From NCBI GenBank assembly GCA_903919615.1, contig CAIXIX010000086.1, positions 1 through 64,000 on the forward strand: a stretch of 64,000 bases of DNA. The letters run 5' to 3'. This document shows, in pieces, positions 9,678 through 19,193 of this stretch (within the stretch, counting starts at the first letter, position 1; each line of letters opens with the position of its first letter). The DNA is from an uncultured Chthonomonas sp. (lineage in GTDB: Bacteria > Armatimonadota > Chthonomonadetes > Chthonomonadales > Chthonomonadaceae). Both the position numbers and the translations under genes were made by a program. A model generated the notes under the pieces. The model saw only the letters and a list, made by a program, of their open reading frames with translations. It did not search any database and had not been told where the DNA came from.

Positions 9678-11315
9678 TTAAGGTTTGCCGCGCTCGGCAA
9701 CGCTGGCAAGGTTATCTTTCGCCAGTTTGTTATTCGGGTTAATCTGCAGCGCTCTCGCGAAGTACGCTCTGGCCTGAACTAGGTTGCCTTTGGCCCTGTA
9801 CGCAACGCCAAGATTGTTGTAGGCATCTGCGAAATTAGGCTTTGCTGCTATTGCTTGTTTGAACTTTACAATCGCATCGTCCGGCTTGCCAAGTCTGAGC
9901 GCAATTAGCCCCAGGCCATTTTGAGCCTCTGGCATCGTTGGCGTAAGTTTTAGCGCTTCGTTGTACTGTTCAGAAGCGTGTGCAAGGCTTTCGGGGTCAG
10001 CTGCAGCGGGGTCTACCGCTTTCTGATAGTATCGGAAAGCCAGAGCGCAACGAAGCTGCGCCATTTTGGAAGCTTCGCCGTGGTGTTTGCTAACGGCTTC
10101 CTCAAGGATTATTGTCTCTGCCTCAGCATCGCCCTTCATGTGCAGCGCGGATGCCAGATCGAGCCATCCATTCAAGTTCTCGGGCTCTACACGTGTGATC
10201 TGTGTGAAGCACTTAACGGCATCGTCGAACTGCGTCAGCTTGTAATGAATCTCACCGAGGCGCATAAGCGCCACATGACTATCCGGCGCCGCAAACTCGA
10301 CAGCATGTTGATACGCTTCGACAGCCTGCGGCAGGCGCCCGATTTTCTCGGATGCGATGCCGATGTTATAGTAGGGATCGTAGAGGTTAGGGGCGGCGGG
10401 ACCTGCACTCGCTGGGGAAGACGAAGCGCGATCTCGCTGCGCGATCTGTGCGGCATATTCGAATTCTGGAATACTATCGGCAAATTTCCCAAGATCGAAT
10501 AGAGTCTCGGCATACGTCTCGTGAATCTGATAATCTTCAGGGCGCAGCTTTATTGCCTGAACAAGCGCTGTACGCGCAGAGTCGTAAGCGATGTCGGATT
10601 TTAATCTTGCTGTTGCCCCGGGCAACTGAGACGTCTTGCCCGCGACCGCGAGCGCGGCGAGGCTGTAGTTGAGGAGGAAGGTAACCGACTCGCTCTTGCC
10701 TGCAGAGAGCTTTGCCGCACGGCCATAAGCAATCATTGCGTCTGAATTTCGCCCGATCGATTGATACACATAGCCGAGACCGTTCCAATTGTACGGGTCG
10801 TCAGGCCGAAAGCGAGTCGATTTTCGGTACGCATCGATCGCTTCTGTGGATCGGTGCATCTTGTAGTAGACGCTGCCGAGGTTGTAGTAGGCATCCGCAT
10901 AGCCAGGGCGAAGCTTCGTGATTGCCTCGAACTCTCTAACCGCTTCTGGATACATTTTGAGGCCATCGTACACGTTGCCGAGATTGAGATGCGCGTCCAC
11001 GGACGTCGGGCGTATCTTTATCGCGTGCTCGAGCGGAGGTCTCGCTTCTGAGAACTGGCCCTCTGAGAGATAGATCCAGCCAACCCAGTTCAGTATGCCA
11101 TCGTCTTCCGGGGCTAGCTTTCGCGCAACTTCGAGTTCGGCCAGGGCCGCCTCATAGTGCTTCTCTTTATAGAACGCCATCGCGCGGTCGAAGTGCTCCT
11201 TCGCGGTATCGGCGTGGGCAGGCGTGAGTAGACCACACAAAAAAGTAATTAGAAACAGGGTTATGGCGCGGGCAAATCTATTAGGTAATCTTGAAGCGTC
11301 TTGCGCAACGAACAT
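9678..11315 (-). CDS. Secreted tetratricopeptide-repeat protein
   Basis: A 545-residue protein with a long signal peptide (hydrophobic core [13 protein letters not shown], likely cleavage after AHA) followed by about eleven TPR units spanning nearly all of the mature chain. Examples are [40 protein letters not shown] and [21 protein letters not shown] short Ala/Ser/Pro-rich linker interrupts the array near residue 300. TPRs mediate protein contacts; the partner is unknown. The start ATG at 11315 has AGGAG nine bases upstream. It ends 32 bases before purE. Confidence 0.85.
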   Translation of the reverse strand: MFVAQDASRLPNRFARAITLFLITFLCGLLTPAHADTAKEHFDRAMAFYKEKHYEAALAELEVARKLAPEDDGILNWVGWIYLSEGQFSEARPPLEHAIKIRPTSVDAHLNLGNVYDGLKMYPEAVREFEAITKLRPGYADAYYNLGSVYYKMHRSTEAIDAYRKSTRFRPDDPYNWNGLGYVYQSIGRNSDAMIAYGRAAKLSAGKSESVTFLLNYSLAALAVAGKTSQLPGATARLKSDIAYDSARTALVQAIKLRPEDYQIHETYAETLFDLGKFADSIPEFEYAAQIAQRDRASSSPASAGPAAPNLYDPYYNIGIASEKIGRLPQAVEAYQHAVEFAAPDSHVALMRLGEIHYKLTQFDDAVKCFTQITRVEPENLNGWLDLASALHMKGDAEAETIILEEAVSKHHGEASKMAQLRCALAFRYYQKAVDPAAADPESLAHASEQYNEALKLTPTMPEAQNGLGLIALRLGKPDDAIVKFKQAIAAKPNFADAYNNLGVAYRAKGNLVQARAYFARALQINPNNKLAKDNLASVAERGKP

Positions 11316-11407
11316 TACTCTGAACTCCTGAAGCTCAATTCAACTTTGCATTGCGGGGCGGCGTGGTAGCAGGAGCGCAATTCTGGCCTAATTATACCAC
11401 TCCGGAT

Positions 11408-12967
11408 TTAACGCTCTAATGGACGGAGCAACTCGGCTGTGTTGCCCGTTTCCGAACTGCTCGCCGGGCGCAACAGCGCAGAGCCGTCACTATCTAGGCC
11501 AGTGGATGCTCTCAGCAGCGTGCGGCTTTGCTCGGCGCTTGCAGCATTAATTTTTAGTGCTGCAAGGCAGTCGGTCGCAGCCTGGTGCAGCATGTCGTCC
11601 TTCAACCTGCCGCTCGCGCTCAATTGTGCAAGCTGCTCGGCTGTCTGAATCGACTCCTCACCGCCAACCTGACCAAGAGTGTGAAGTACGGCAATTACAA
11701 ACCGCTTATTGCGATGGTGCTTCCGCACTCCCCTTAAAAGCGAGGCAACCGTGTTTTGTGAAAATCGATCTTTGTCTCTCGCCGTCACGCTTTGGAGGCG
11801 AGATACTAGCGCCTCAGCAGCAGTTACGCCAGCAGAATCAGCGTCTTCCGCAACTTCGATCAAGGCCCCAAGCGCTTCGGGCGCTGGAACTCGCATCAGG
11901 GCCTGTATGGCGTTTCTTTTTGCGTAAATCCCGCGCGTTGCAGCCATAACGGCAAGAACGAGGCCACACATGCCGAGGGTAGATTCGATCGGGTTTACGG
12001 GTGTCTTGTGGATCGCTCCAACAAATGTATCAATACCAATTGCTAACGCCCCGAGTGCGGAGGCTGTAATTACGCCGACGGACTTACGCTTGAACGAAAC
12101 TAAGGTCTTAAGCTGTTCCTCTGCCTGTTGTGCAGCGCCTTCAGCGAAGAATGTGTAGCCCAGACCTCCCATAGATCCTTGATCTATTTGTGCTTCCAGC
12201 GATGCAATCGGGGTTCCAGCGTCTGCTGAAGATCGTACTGCGATGGTCTGTCTTGCTAAATCAGCGGCGGCGTAAAGCCTGCGCGCATCGTGTGACGTAC
12301 CTTCTACATTGCGTTGCATCACGACTTCAACCGCGGCGAGATCTTGAACTTCACCAATGCGGGCAAGCGTCTCAAGGATGGTGAGTGCCAGAGACGGATT
12401 GTATCGATAGGGGCGAAGCCATTCCTTATAACTGGAATACTGAAGAGCGGATTGAAGCGCCGCCCGATGTTGAGGGTCGAATTGAGTTAAGTCATGTAGT
12501 TCCGGCAGCAACCTAAGTAACGCGCTGCTACCGGCGGCATTCGCTTGTTCGCCCATGTTCAAGGCGAGAGCAATCGGGCCCGCGGCTTTACGCAACCGTA
12601 ATCGATTGATGATGCCAGCGGATCGTTTCATCATCACCACCTGGTTAAGCATAAGTGCAGAACCAATGGCGTAACTAACAGCAAAGAGCCCTCCTAGCAA
12701 TTTGCTGGGCAAAAAAGAATGCTCGCCTGAATACTCAAGCGTGGTTAACGCTGTACACAAAGAGGCAATCGAGGCAATAGTGGCAACTTGCTGCCAAGGC
12801 GCTTTCGCCTTTAAGGAGGCGATTAAGTAATTTAGCTGCTCAATCAGTTCGCTCTGCTCTGAGTCGGTCTCTTCTTCATTGCCGGTGATCAGCTCGGTCG
12901 TCTCGCTGATCGATATCGGCAGGGGAGCGTTATGAGCTTGTTCTTCAAGTGCAGCGGAACGCAGCAT
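11408..12967 (-). CDS. Unknown membrane protein with alpha-helical (HEAT-like) repeats
   Basis: A 519-residue protein with the ATG at 12967 (GAGAAAATC upstream); a GTG at 13054 would add 29 residues. Family not recognised. There are two hydrophobic helical pairs, about residues 70-120 (VATIASIASLCTALTTLEY, then LLGGLFAVSYAIGSALML) and about 300-360 (VGVITASALGALAIGI, then LGMCGLVLAVMAA). Helix-rich segments with repeated leucine/alanine patterns separate and follow them, such as SLALTILETLARIGEVQDL and FVIAVLHTLGQVGGEESI. This suggests cytosolic HEAT-like scaffolding domains anchored by transmembrane hairpins. No enzyme motif is visible. Confidence 0.65.
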   Translation of the reverse strand: MLRSAALEEQAHNAPLPISISETTELITGNEEETDSEQSELIEQLNYLIASLKAKAPWQQVATIASIASLCTALTTLEYSGEHSFLPSKLLGGLFAVSYAIGSALMLNQVVMMKRSAGIINRLRLRKAAGPIALALNMGEQANAAGSSALLRLLPELHDLTQFDPQHRAALQSALQYSSYKEWLRPYRYNPSLALTILETLARIGEVQDLAAVEVVMQRNVEGTSHDARRLYAAADLARQTIAVRSSADAGTPIASLEAQIDQGSMGGLGYTFFAEGAAQQAEEQLKTLVSFKRKSVGVITASALGALAIGIDTFVGAIHKTPVNPIESTLGMCGLVLAVMAATRGIYAKRNAIQALMRVPAPEALGALIEVAEDADSAGVTAAEALVSRLQSVTARDKDRFSQNTVASLLRGVRKHHRNKRFVIAVLHTLGQVGGEESIQTAEQLAQLSASGRLKDDMLHQAATDCLAALKINAASAEQSRTLLRASTGLDSDGSALLRPASSSETGNTAELLRPLER

Positions 12968-13547
12968 GATTTTCTCGTGTCCAGCATTGTTAGACCGCGT
13001 CGTCTCCAGATAACGACGTATTGCTACGATACATTTGACGTATACGGCCGACACATCGTCTCATACGATAACTGATTGTTACCTGACTTTCTGGTTGTCG
13101 CTTATAATAATACTGAACAGTCCAGTTTTAGGATGCGAGATCACGACGCAGTCGCACTTGCAAAGTGAGCTGGGGAGCGACGCGAATCGCCAATACGGCA
13201 ACTGACAAGCTCCATATTTCAGAATGGATCAGTTATTGAATCAGAGAGCTGTGCTCGCAACTAATAAGCTCGCCGCGTCTCATTCTGACCGTCTCTTAAA
13301 TGCTGAATAATGGTTCAATGCTTGTTGGGAAGAAAGTGCCCGGTCAGCGGAGTGTGGTCGGCATAATTTGAATGTGGAGTGCAGGCCCACTACTAAACTG
13401 GACTTGGCCACTGTCTGGTTTCGGAGCTGCGCTCCCCTCCCTCCCCCTCCCCTTATTCGCTCGTACCTCGCAGGGGAGAGAATTAATGCGCCCCTGGTCG
13501 TCTTCCCAACTTCCCCGCGAGATACGTGCTACTTCCCGCGCTTCTAC
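12968..13547. other. Gene-free stretch with a G-quadruplex motif
   Basis: About 580 bases between the end of the FUSC-like gene and the start of the unknown membrane protein, both leftward. It should contain the promoter of the membrane protein. A TATAAT lies at 13103-13108 on the + strand without a convincing -35 box. Open frames on the + strand after 13368 run into the FUSC-like gene and show no protein character. The one clear structural element is the G-rich tract at 13434-13452. Confidence 0.4.
13434..13452 (-). other. G-quadruplex-capable tract
   Basis: On the minus strand the sequence is GGGGAGGGGGAGGGAGGGG: four G-runs of 4, 5, 3 and 4 bases joined by single A loops. This meets the strict consensus for a very stable parallel G-quadruplex. 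It lies about 95 bases past the stop of the FUSC-like gene, in the sense strand of its possible 3' untranslated region, and upstream of the 12967 gene. Confidence 0.7.
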
Positions 13548-14078
13548 CTACGCTGCCGCGCCGTCTCGGTTCCAGCGTGGCCAGAAACGTGCCACCGCAA
13601 GCGCGACGAGGATACCTATCGATACTTCCAGAAACCGATGGATCGCGGTTGTCCAGATCGGCTGTTTACGCGGGATCAGAACCACAACCGCGTAGGCAAC
13701 CGCCGCGAACCGAAACGTTGTGTAGTCGAAGAGATTTTGAAGGGAGCTAGTATTGCGTCCAGCGAACGTCGAGACAATGCCAACGAAGAAAAGTCCTAAA
13801 CCGAAGCTGATCGCGTTGCGGCCGAGAGCTTGATAGATAAATGCTCCCGCAATCGCTCCCAGCGCCGTGCCGACGAGGCGGCGAGCAGAGATCGATAAGG
13901 TGGATTCCACGGTCGAACGCATCACGATAATTGCCGTGATTGCGGCCCAGTACGCCTCGGGCAAGGTAAACAGCCCCGCAAATGCATATGCTGTCACCGT
14001 TGCGAATGTTGCCTGTGCGATCAGATCGAACGATGGCGCCTGTGTTGCTGGCGCCTCTTTTACATTTATACTTACCAT
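13548..14078 (-). CDS. FUSC-like / aromatic acid exporter-type membrane protein
   Basis: With the ATG at 14078 the product is 176 residues, with five to six membrane segments matching the N-terminal membrane half of FUSC-superfamily proteins. The pattern YWAAITAIIVMRSTVESTL followed by RRLVGTALGAIAGAFI is typical. Soluble C-terminal portions of longer relatives are absent, so this is a compact single-domain member. A longer reading from 14261 has no protein-like content before MVSINVK. TATAAT ends only six bases before the ATG and there is no proper Shine-Dalgarno sequence, suggesting a leaderless message. Substrate unknown. Confidence 0.75.
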   Translation of the reverse strand: MVSINVKEAPATQAPSFDLIAQATFATVTAYAFAGLFTLPEAYWAAITAIIVMRSTVESTLSISARRLVGTALGAIAGAFIYQALGRNAISFGLGLFFVGIVSTFAGRNTSSLQNLFDYTTFRFAAVAYAVVVLIPRKQPIWTTAIHRFLEVSIGILVALAVARFWPRWNRDGAAA

Positions 14079-14084
14079 ACACCT

Positions 14085-14090
14085 ATTATA
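14085..14090 (-). promoter_or_regulatory. -10 element abutting the FUSC-like start
   Basis: TATAAT on the minus strand, followed by six bases and then ATG. Transcription would begin at or next to the start codon. No good -35 at 16-18 bp spacing; TTGCAG lies 20 bp upstream. Confidence 0.45.
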
Positions 14091-14275
14091 CGAAGGGAGT
14101 GACCGATCGGCTGCAAGTTGATGCTGCAACATCCTGGCGGCGGATTTTGAAGTAGACCTAACTATAGGGCATGGTATAAGCGTATTAGATGTTGTATCTT
14201 CAATTGAAGTGGCAGTGTATTCCGCTGGATAGTTGAAGGCCTGGAAATACCTGTGCTGCAATGAGCTATCCTGGT

Positions 14276-14305
14276 TTGACAGCTGTTGGAGGCGCGAGGT
14301 ATACT
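14276..14305 (+). promoter_or_regulatory. Sigma-70-type promoter for ubiE
   Basis: TTGACA at 14276-14281, an 18-bp spacer, then TATACT at 14300-14305. It faces ubiE and would give a leader of about 100 nucleotides. The region is divergent from the FUSC-like gene. Confidence 0.75.
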
Positions 14306-14414
14306 CGCGAGCATTCGTGAAAAATGTACCTTTAATCTATACCGGTCCCTGTGCTCGATTTCCTGAGTGTGCGTACTGTGGTCTCTGGCAAATGCGTTTC
14401 ACAAGCCGAATGAA

Positions 14415-15206
14415 ATGGCGCGCCCTATGAAAAGAGATGCTGCAGTCCATACCGCCGACGTCCCCAAGCTCAAGTCGGGCGATGAAAAAGAGCGTTATGT
14501 TCAGGATATGTTCAGTGCGATCGCTCCGCAATACGACCGTCTGAACGCTATTCTCAGCTTCTCACAACACAAGCGGTGGCGGCGGCTCGCGGTGCGGCTG
14601 GCTGGTGTCAAATCTGGCGATCGCTGTCTTGATGTGTGCACGGGTACGGGCGATTTTGCAATGGATCTTTCGGCGGTCGTGGGGCGCGATGGCAAAGTTA
14701 TTGGATCAGATTTCTGCGAACCGATGATCCGCAATGGCCTGTCGAAGGTTGCGCAGACTCAAGGTGGTCCCATTAAGATGATGGTGGCCAATGCCGAGAA
14801 ACTGCCTTATCCCAGTGCCGCATTTGATGTGGTGACCGTGGGATTCGGAATCCGAAATGTCGCAAGAATTCAGGATGCAGTTTCAGAGATGGCGCGCGTT
14901 ACAGCGGATGGCGGTCGTGTTGTAATCCTCGAATTCAATCGTCCGCCGAAGCGATGGTATCGGCCATTCGTCGACTTCTATCTGTTTCGAATTCTGCCTA
15001 GTATCGGCGGATTATTCAGCCGTAAGGAAGCGTACACCTATCTACCGGAGTCGATGAAGACCTTCGTCTCGCGTGAGGAACTAACCGCAGTTATGGAACG
15101 GGCTGGCCTCACCGATATTCAGGTTCGAGATCTCAATCTCGGAACAGTATGTATTCACAGCGGAACCCGCAGGACGAACTATCCCGTCGGCGGAGGAGCT
15201 TCATGA
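14415..15206 (+). CDS. ubiE: Ubiquinone/menaquinone biosynthesis C-methyltransferase
   Basis: A class I SAM-dependent methyltransferase of the UbiE/MenG family that C-methylates demethylmenaquinone or the ubiquinone precursor. Seen: VQDMFSAIAPQYDRLNAILS, the SAM motif CLDVCTGTGDFAMDL, VGFGIRNVARIQDAVSEMAR and VVILEFNRPP. The length of about 260 residues is normal. ATGs at 14415 and 14427 are both possible and neither has a clear Shine-Dalgarno; the true start may be either. The stop overlaps the next start (ATGA), coupling it to the isoprenoid side-chain enzyme. Menaquinone is more likely than ubiquinone given the probable phylum, but that is inference. Confidence 0.92.
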   Translation: MARPMKRDAAVHTADVPKLKSGDEKERYVQDMFSAIAPQYDRLNAILSFSQHKRWRRLAVRLAGVKSGDRCLDVCTGTGDFAMDLSAVVGRDGKVIGSDFCEPMIRNGLSKVAQTQGGPIKMMVANAEKLPYPSAAFDVVTVGFGIRNVARIQDAVSEMARVTADGGRVVILEFNRPPKRWYRPFVDFYLFRILPSIGGLFSRKEAYTYLPESMKTFVSREELTAVMERAGLTDIQVRDLNLGTVCIHSGTRRTNYPVGGGAS

Positions 15207-16252
15207 GCGGTTCTACCTACATCGTGTCTCCGCAGTCTAATGACCAGACGGTTAGCGAGCCATCCAGCGTTTCGACGACGTTTCTTGACTTTGTTCGCCG
15301 CGATCTAGAGGCTGTTGAAGCCCGTATGAACGCCGACCTCGGTTCGGATGTTCGAACGGTCTATGCCCTAACACGTCATATTCTTAATGCTGGCGGCAAG
15401 CGTCTCAGGCCCGCTATGGTTGCACTCTCGGCACGAGCCGCCGCGCCAGATGCCAATGTAAATGAAGAGCGGCTTGCCACTGTCGGCGCTGCTGTTGAAT
15501 TTGTCCACATGGCAACCCTCGTGCACGATGATGTTGTGGATAACACCGCGACGCGACGCGGTAAGCCTACAGCCAATGCAATTTTCGGCAATGGCGTTGC
15601 CGTACTGAGCGGCGACTACATTCTAGCCCGAGCAATGCGCCTTCTTGCCATCGATGGAGACCTAGATATCATTCGAACCGTCTCCGAAATTACGGTAGAG
15701 ATGAGTGAAGGCGAGGTCATGGAGATCTCTGCTACAGGTAAGTTCGACCTGTCCCAGGAAGAGTATCTTGAGATTTTGCGCAAGAAGACAGCAGTATTTG
15801 TAGAGGGATGCTGCCGGTGTGGCGCAAAGGTCGCAAATGCAGAGCCAGCCATCGAGGAGGCCCTCGCAGACTACGGTTGCAGCCTCGGTATGGCGTTTCA
15901 GCTTGCCGATGATCTTCTGGACTATACAGGTGACCCTGACATTACGGGTAAACCACGCGGCACGGATCTTCGCGATGGCCGTGCGACATTGCCATTCCTG
16001 CTAGCCCTTGATGCTGCAAATGAGACGGAGCAGACGGACCTGCTTCGCGCATTCGGCAACCCATCAACAGACGATACGGAAGTTCTGCACTGCTGCGACA
16101 TTATGGCAAAATACGATACATTTGATCGAACGCGTGATGCAGCGCGCGATCATGTTGATCGGGCAGAAGCGGCGCTTGCGCTGCTACCTTCTTCTACTGC
16201 GCGAGACTGTTTTCTCGCGTTAACAGATTATGTCGTTCAGCGTGATCGCTAG
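15203..16252 (+). CDS. Long-chain polyprenyl diphosphate synthase
   Basis: A 349-residue trans-isoprenyl diphosphate synthase that elongates FPP or GPP with IPP to make the quinone side chain. The two aspartate-rich motifs are visible, LVHDDVVDNTATRRG and MAFQLADDLLDYTGD, plus GGKRLRP near the N terminus. The start at 15203 (MSGSTYIV) is set by GGAGGAG just upstream and by the ATGA overlap with ubiE. Chain length (hepta, octa or nona) cannot be read from the sequence. A strong terminator follows after 60 bases, so ubiE and this gene form a two-gene quinone operon. Confidence 0.93.
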   Translation: MSGSTYIVSPQSNDQTVSEPSSVSTTFLDFVRRDLEAVEARMNADLGSDVRTVYALTRHILNAGGKRLRPAMVALSARAAAPDANVNEERLATVGAAVEFVHMATLVHDDVVDNTATRRGKPTANAIFGNGVAVLSGDYILARAMRLLAIDGDLDIIRTVSEITVEMSEGEVMEISATGKFDLSQEEYLEILRKKTAVFVEGCCRCGAKVANAEPAIEEALADYGCSLGMAFQLADDLLDYTGDPDITGKPRGTDLRDGRATLPFLLALDAANETEQTDLLRAFGNPSTDDTEVLHCCDIMAKYDTFDRTRDAARDHVDRAEAALALLPSSTARDCFLALTDYVVQRDR

Positions 16253-16312
16253 GCATTCGGGTTGTACCTGAATATCCATTACCCGGCCCGACGCGGCCGA
16301 TAGCAGACCAAT

Positions 16313-16339
16313 GAGGCCGGATGGCCTCTTTCTTTTTTT
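16313..16339 (+). terminator. Rho-independent terminator of the quinone operon
   Basis: GAGGCC, loop GGAT, GGCCTC, then TTTCTTTTTTT. It ends the ubiE-polyprenyl synthase unit and separates it from the phosphoesterase gene. Confidence 0.85.
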
Positions 16340-16422
16340 CTTGGACTATTCATTGTATTCATCAACGGATACGTTGTCTCCAGCAAACGCCTTCCGATCT
16401 ATGCCATTCCCACGGAGTTGAT

Positions 16423-19017
16423 ATGAAGAAACTGACACGGTCACTGGCTTTTGCCGCGATAATCTGCGTCCTTAGCTGTTTTACTGCACCTGTTTTGGCA
16501 CAAACAGCTACCGTCGATGTCGACGATCCAGATGAAATCGGCACCGACGAGATCCTTAACGCTCAACTTTGGGAATACATGAAGGGTGCATCTTATGCGA
16601 GCGCCAAGGCCTATATCTCTGCGGTGAAGGCGCGAAATGGTGGAATCGCGCATCAGCCTGCTGAGGTGACGCTGCCCAGTGGCTGGAAAGCATCTCCGGC
16701 TGGCGCCCAGGTAGATGTGGGGCGATTGCCCGGCGCGGCTGCTGCCTTCAATGGCAGCCTCGTCGTTCTCAATAATGGCTACTACTCGAATGGAGTAGAG
16801 GATCCCGTCGCGACGGTCATCGGCCCGAACGGCAGTGTTACCGGCTCTATTAAATTCCCGTCCCTGTTTCCAAGCGAGACCGTTGGCATTGATGGGGTTC
16901 TGTATGTAAGCGGTGGGCTAAGTAAACAGGTGTTTGCGGTTGACAGCCACTTCAAGCTCGGTCGCAAATACGATATTGGCGGCTTCGTCAGTGGCGTTAC
17001 GCCACTCGATGCGATGCATCTCGCGGTGCTCAGCCTCGTGACTGCAGGTACAGGACAGGAGTATACAAGCGGACTGTTCGGTAAAGGCACGCTGAGTATC
17101 CTGAACACCGATACCGGCAAAATTGAGCGCAGCGTTACAGTGGGTTATTTCCCATATGCAGTTACCTCGGCTGCCGGCAAACTCTATGTGACTTTGCTTG
17201 GAGAAGATCGTGTCGTAGTTATCGACCCGGCCAGTCTGAAGACACTCCGGATGATCGATGTGGGACGCAAGCCTCAGAACCTGTGCCTCGGCTCCAATAA
17301 CAGGCTCTATGTCTGCAACACCGGCTCCGATTCTCTCTCAGTCATCGACACATCTCAGGATATTGCCATATCGCGTATCGATCTCGGTCGCGGCCATACA
17401 CACACCGGCGCAGCCCCAATCTCTGTTGCATATGACGGAGCGGGCGGTCGGCTATTTGTCGCGCTAGCAAATGCGAATGCAGTTGCAGTGGTCGATGAAG
17501 ATAGGGCAGTGCGTATCGGCGAGATCCCGACCGCATGGTATCCGACCGCGGCACTCATCGATGGGGCTAAACTGGTCTATCTAAGCGGAAAGGGCATCCG
17601 ACCACGCCGGCCCAATCCGGGCGGCGCCTACGTGCTTACGCTTCTCAATGGCACCGTCGGAAGCGTGCCCCTTTCAGATGTAAGTCGGCGCCTGCATGAA
17701 TGGACTGAAACGGTTGCAAAATCATCTCCCGTTGCGCTACAGGTCAGGGGCGACCTGCCAAAGGTGAAGCATATCTTCTATATCGTGCGGGAAAACAGGA
17801 CATACGATCAGGTGCTGGGAGATCTTGGGCGCGGAAACGGCGACGCACATCTCACGCTCTTCGGACAGAAAATCACTCCGAACGGGCATCGATTAGCAGA
17901 GCAGTTCGTTACCCTGGACAACTACTATGCGGATGGAGAGATAAGTGTGCTGGGCCATAGCTTTACGACAAGCGGATATGCAAGCCCGTTTCTTGAGTGG
18001 CTGGGAAATGCTGCCTACTCCGGGCGTTACCCGGGGTATCCCTTTGGAATGGTGCCTTCCGCGACGTCGCCCTTTTACCTGTGGGATGCACTTGACGCTA
18101 AGGGCGCCGATTACAAAATCTACGGCGAGAACTACTACCTATATACGCGAGCCTACGACATTCTAAAACGAACAGTTGGAGCGGATAGCGAGGTTGCAAG
18201 GAAGTTCTATGCAAAGATGATGACGCTTTCCAGCGCGGTTGACCGCGGAAACGCGTTTTATAAATTTGCTGCGCCCTACGCCGCCCACGCCGGCACCACA
18301 GTTGAGTCTTCTCACTTGCTGGAAGACAAAATGTTCGTGACAGAGTTTTCCAAATTTCTGTGCGGCGACGACAGCCTGGCTGCATTGATTCAAAAACGAT
18401 ACGCTGTGAAACGGCAATTTGCGGCTTATCTAACACACTATCCGTTTAACTACAGATCCTGGGATCTGGCTGTATCCGATCTGGAACGCATCAAAGTCTG
18501 GAAAGCAGACTTTGAGAGGCTCGTGAAGGCGGGCACTGTTCCAGCCCTCGAATACTTATGGCTGCCCAACGATCATACCGGCGGAATAAAGCCCGGGCTT
18601 CCAAAGCCTGATGAGCTGGTCGCCCAAAACGATGCTGCCCTGGGTCTCCTCGTCGAGACACTGTCGCACAGTTCGATCTGGAAAGACAGCCTGGTACTGG
18701 TTACGGAAGACGATGCACAGGCCGGTCCGGATCATGTGGATGCGACCAGAACGGTTGCGCTAGCGGCAGGCCCGGGAGTGCGACGCAACGCTGTCGTCAG
18801 CGATCGGTACGATCAGATCAGCTTGATACGCACCATCGGGATGCTGCTCGGTTTGAAACCACTCAGCCAGAACGATGCGTTGGCCGCGCCGATGTTCAGC
18901 ATCTTTACAAACCATGACGATCTTTCCAATTACACCGCGGTCGCGTCGGACAAGCTGATCCCAGCAGATGCAGAAAGATTTCACAATTTGCAGTCCGCAG
19001 AAAGTACCGTGCATTAG
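16423..19017 (+). CDS. Secreted beta-propeller plus phosphoesterase (AcpA/PLC-like) protein
   Basis: An 864-residue exported protein. The start is the ATG at 16423 (GGAG five bases upstream), giving MKKLTRSLAFAAIICVLSCF and a cleavage site near VLA-QT. Residues of about 100-430 are a YncE-like propeller with recurring units such as LYVTLLGEDRVVVIDPASLK and LYVCNTGSDSLSVIDTS. From about residue 460 it is a PF04185-type phosphoesterase: VRENRTYDQVLGDLG, TLDNYYADGEISVLGHSF, LPNDHTGGIKPG and VTEDDAQAGPDHVDATRT carry the metal-binding acids and histidines. This pairing is known in several environmental bacteria; the phosphoester substrate is unknown. It probably acts in the periplasm or outside the cell. 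Confidence 0.85.
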   Translation: MKKLTRSLAFAAIICVLSCFTAPVLAQTATVDVDDPDEIGTDEILNAQLWEYMKGASYASAKAYISAVKARNGGIAHQPAEVTLPSGWKASPAGAQVDVGRLPGAAAAFNGSLVVLNNGYYSNGVEDPVATVIGPNGSVTGSIKFPSLFPSETVGIDGVLYVSGGLSKQVFAVDSHFKLGRKYDIGGFVSGVTPLDAMHLAVLSLVTAGTGQEYTSGLFGKGTLSILNTDTGKIERSVTVGYFPYAVTSAAGKLYVTLLGEDRVVVIDPASLKTLRMIDVGRKPQNLCLGSNNRLYVCNTGSDSLSVIDTSQDIAISRIDLGRGHTHTGAAPISVAYDGAGGRLFVALANANAVAVVDEDRAVRIGEIPTAWYPTAALIDGAKLVYLSGKGIRPRRPNPGGAYVLTLLNGTVGSVPLSDVSRRLHEWTETVAKSSPVALQVRGDLPKVKHIFYIVRENRTYDQVLGDLGRGNGDAHLTLFGQKITPNGHRLAEQFVTLDNYYADGEISVLGHSFTTSGYASPFLEWLGNAAYSGRYPGYPFGMVPSATSPFYLWDALDAKGADYKIYGENYYLYTRAYDILKRTVGADSEVARKFYAKMMTLSSAVDRGNAFYKFAAPYAAHAGTTVESSHLLEDKMFVTEFSKFLCGDDSLAALIQKRYAVKRQFAAYLTHYPFNYRSWDLAVSDLERIKVWKADFERLVKAGTVPALEYLWLPNDHTGGIKPGLPKPDELVAQNDAALGLLVETLSHSSIWKDSLVLVTEDDAQAGPDHVDATRTVALAAGPGVRRNAVVSDRYDQISLIRTIGMLLGLKPLSQNDALAAPMFSIFTNHDDLSNYTAVASDKLIPADAERFHNLQSAESTVH

Positions 19018-19193
19018 GCAGGCACTAATGTCAGATGCGCGTCGTCACGAAAGTGCGGTTCTGGTCTCTGTAAGCGCATGAGATCGGAGGATAACGCGGC
19101 ACGCTGGCCGAACAGATAGGTTACGGACACAAACAGCTGTTGTTTGCGTTCAGTTTGGGGCGTTTGACGCACGGATAAGGAGCACGATCAACC

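Noticed and set aside
13368..13799. + strand frame of 143 codons in and after the gene-free region
   Set aside because: Its 3' half is antisense to the FUSC-like gene, its composition is not protein-like and it has no Shine-Dalgarno site.
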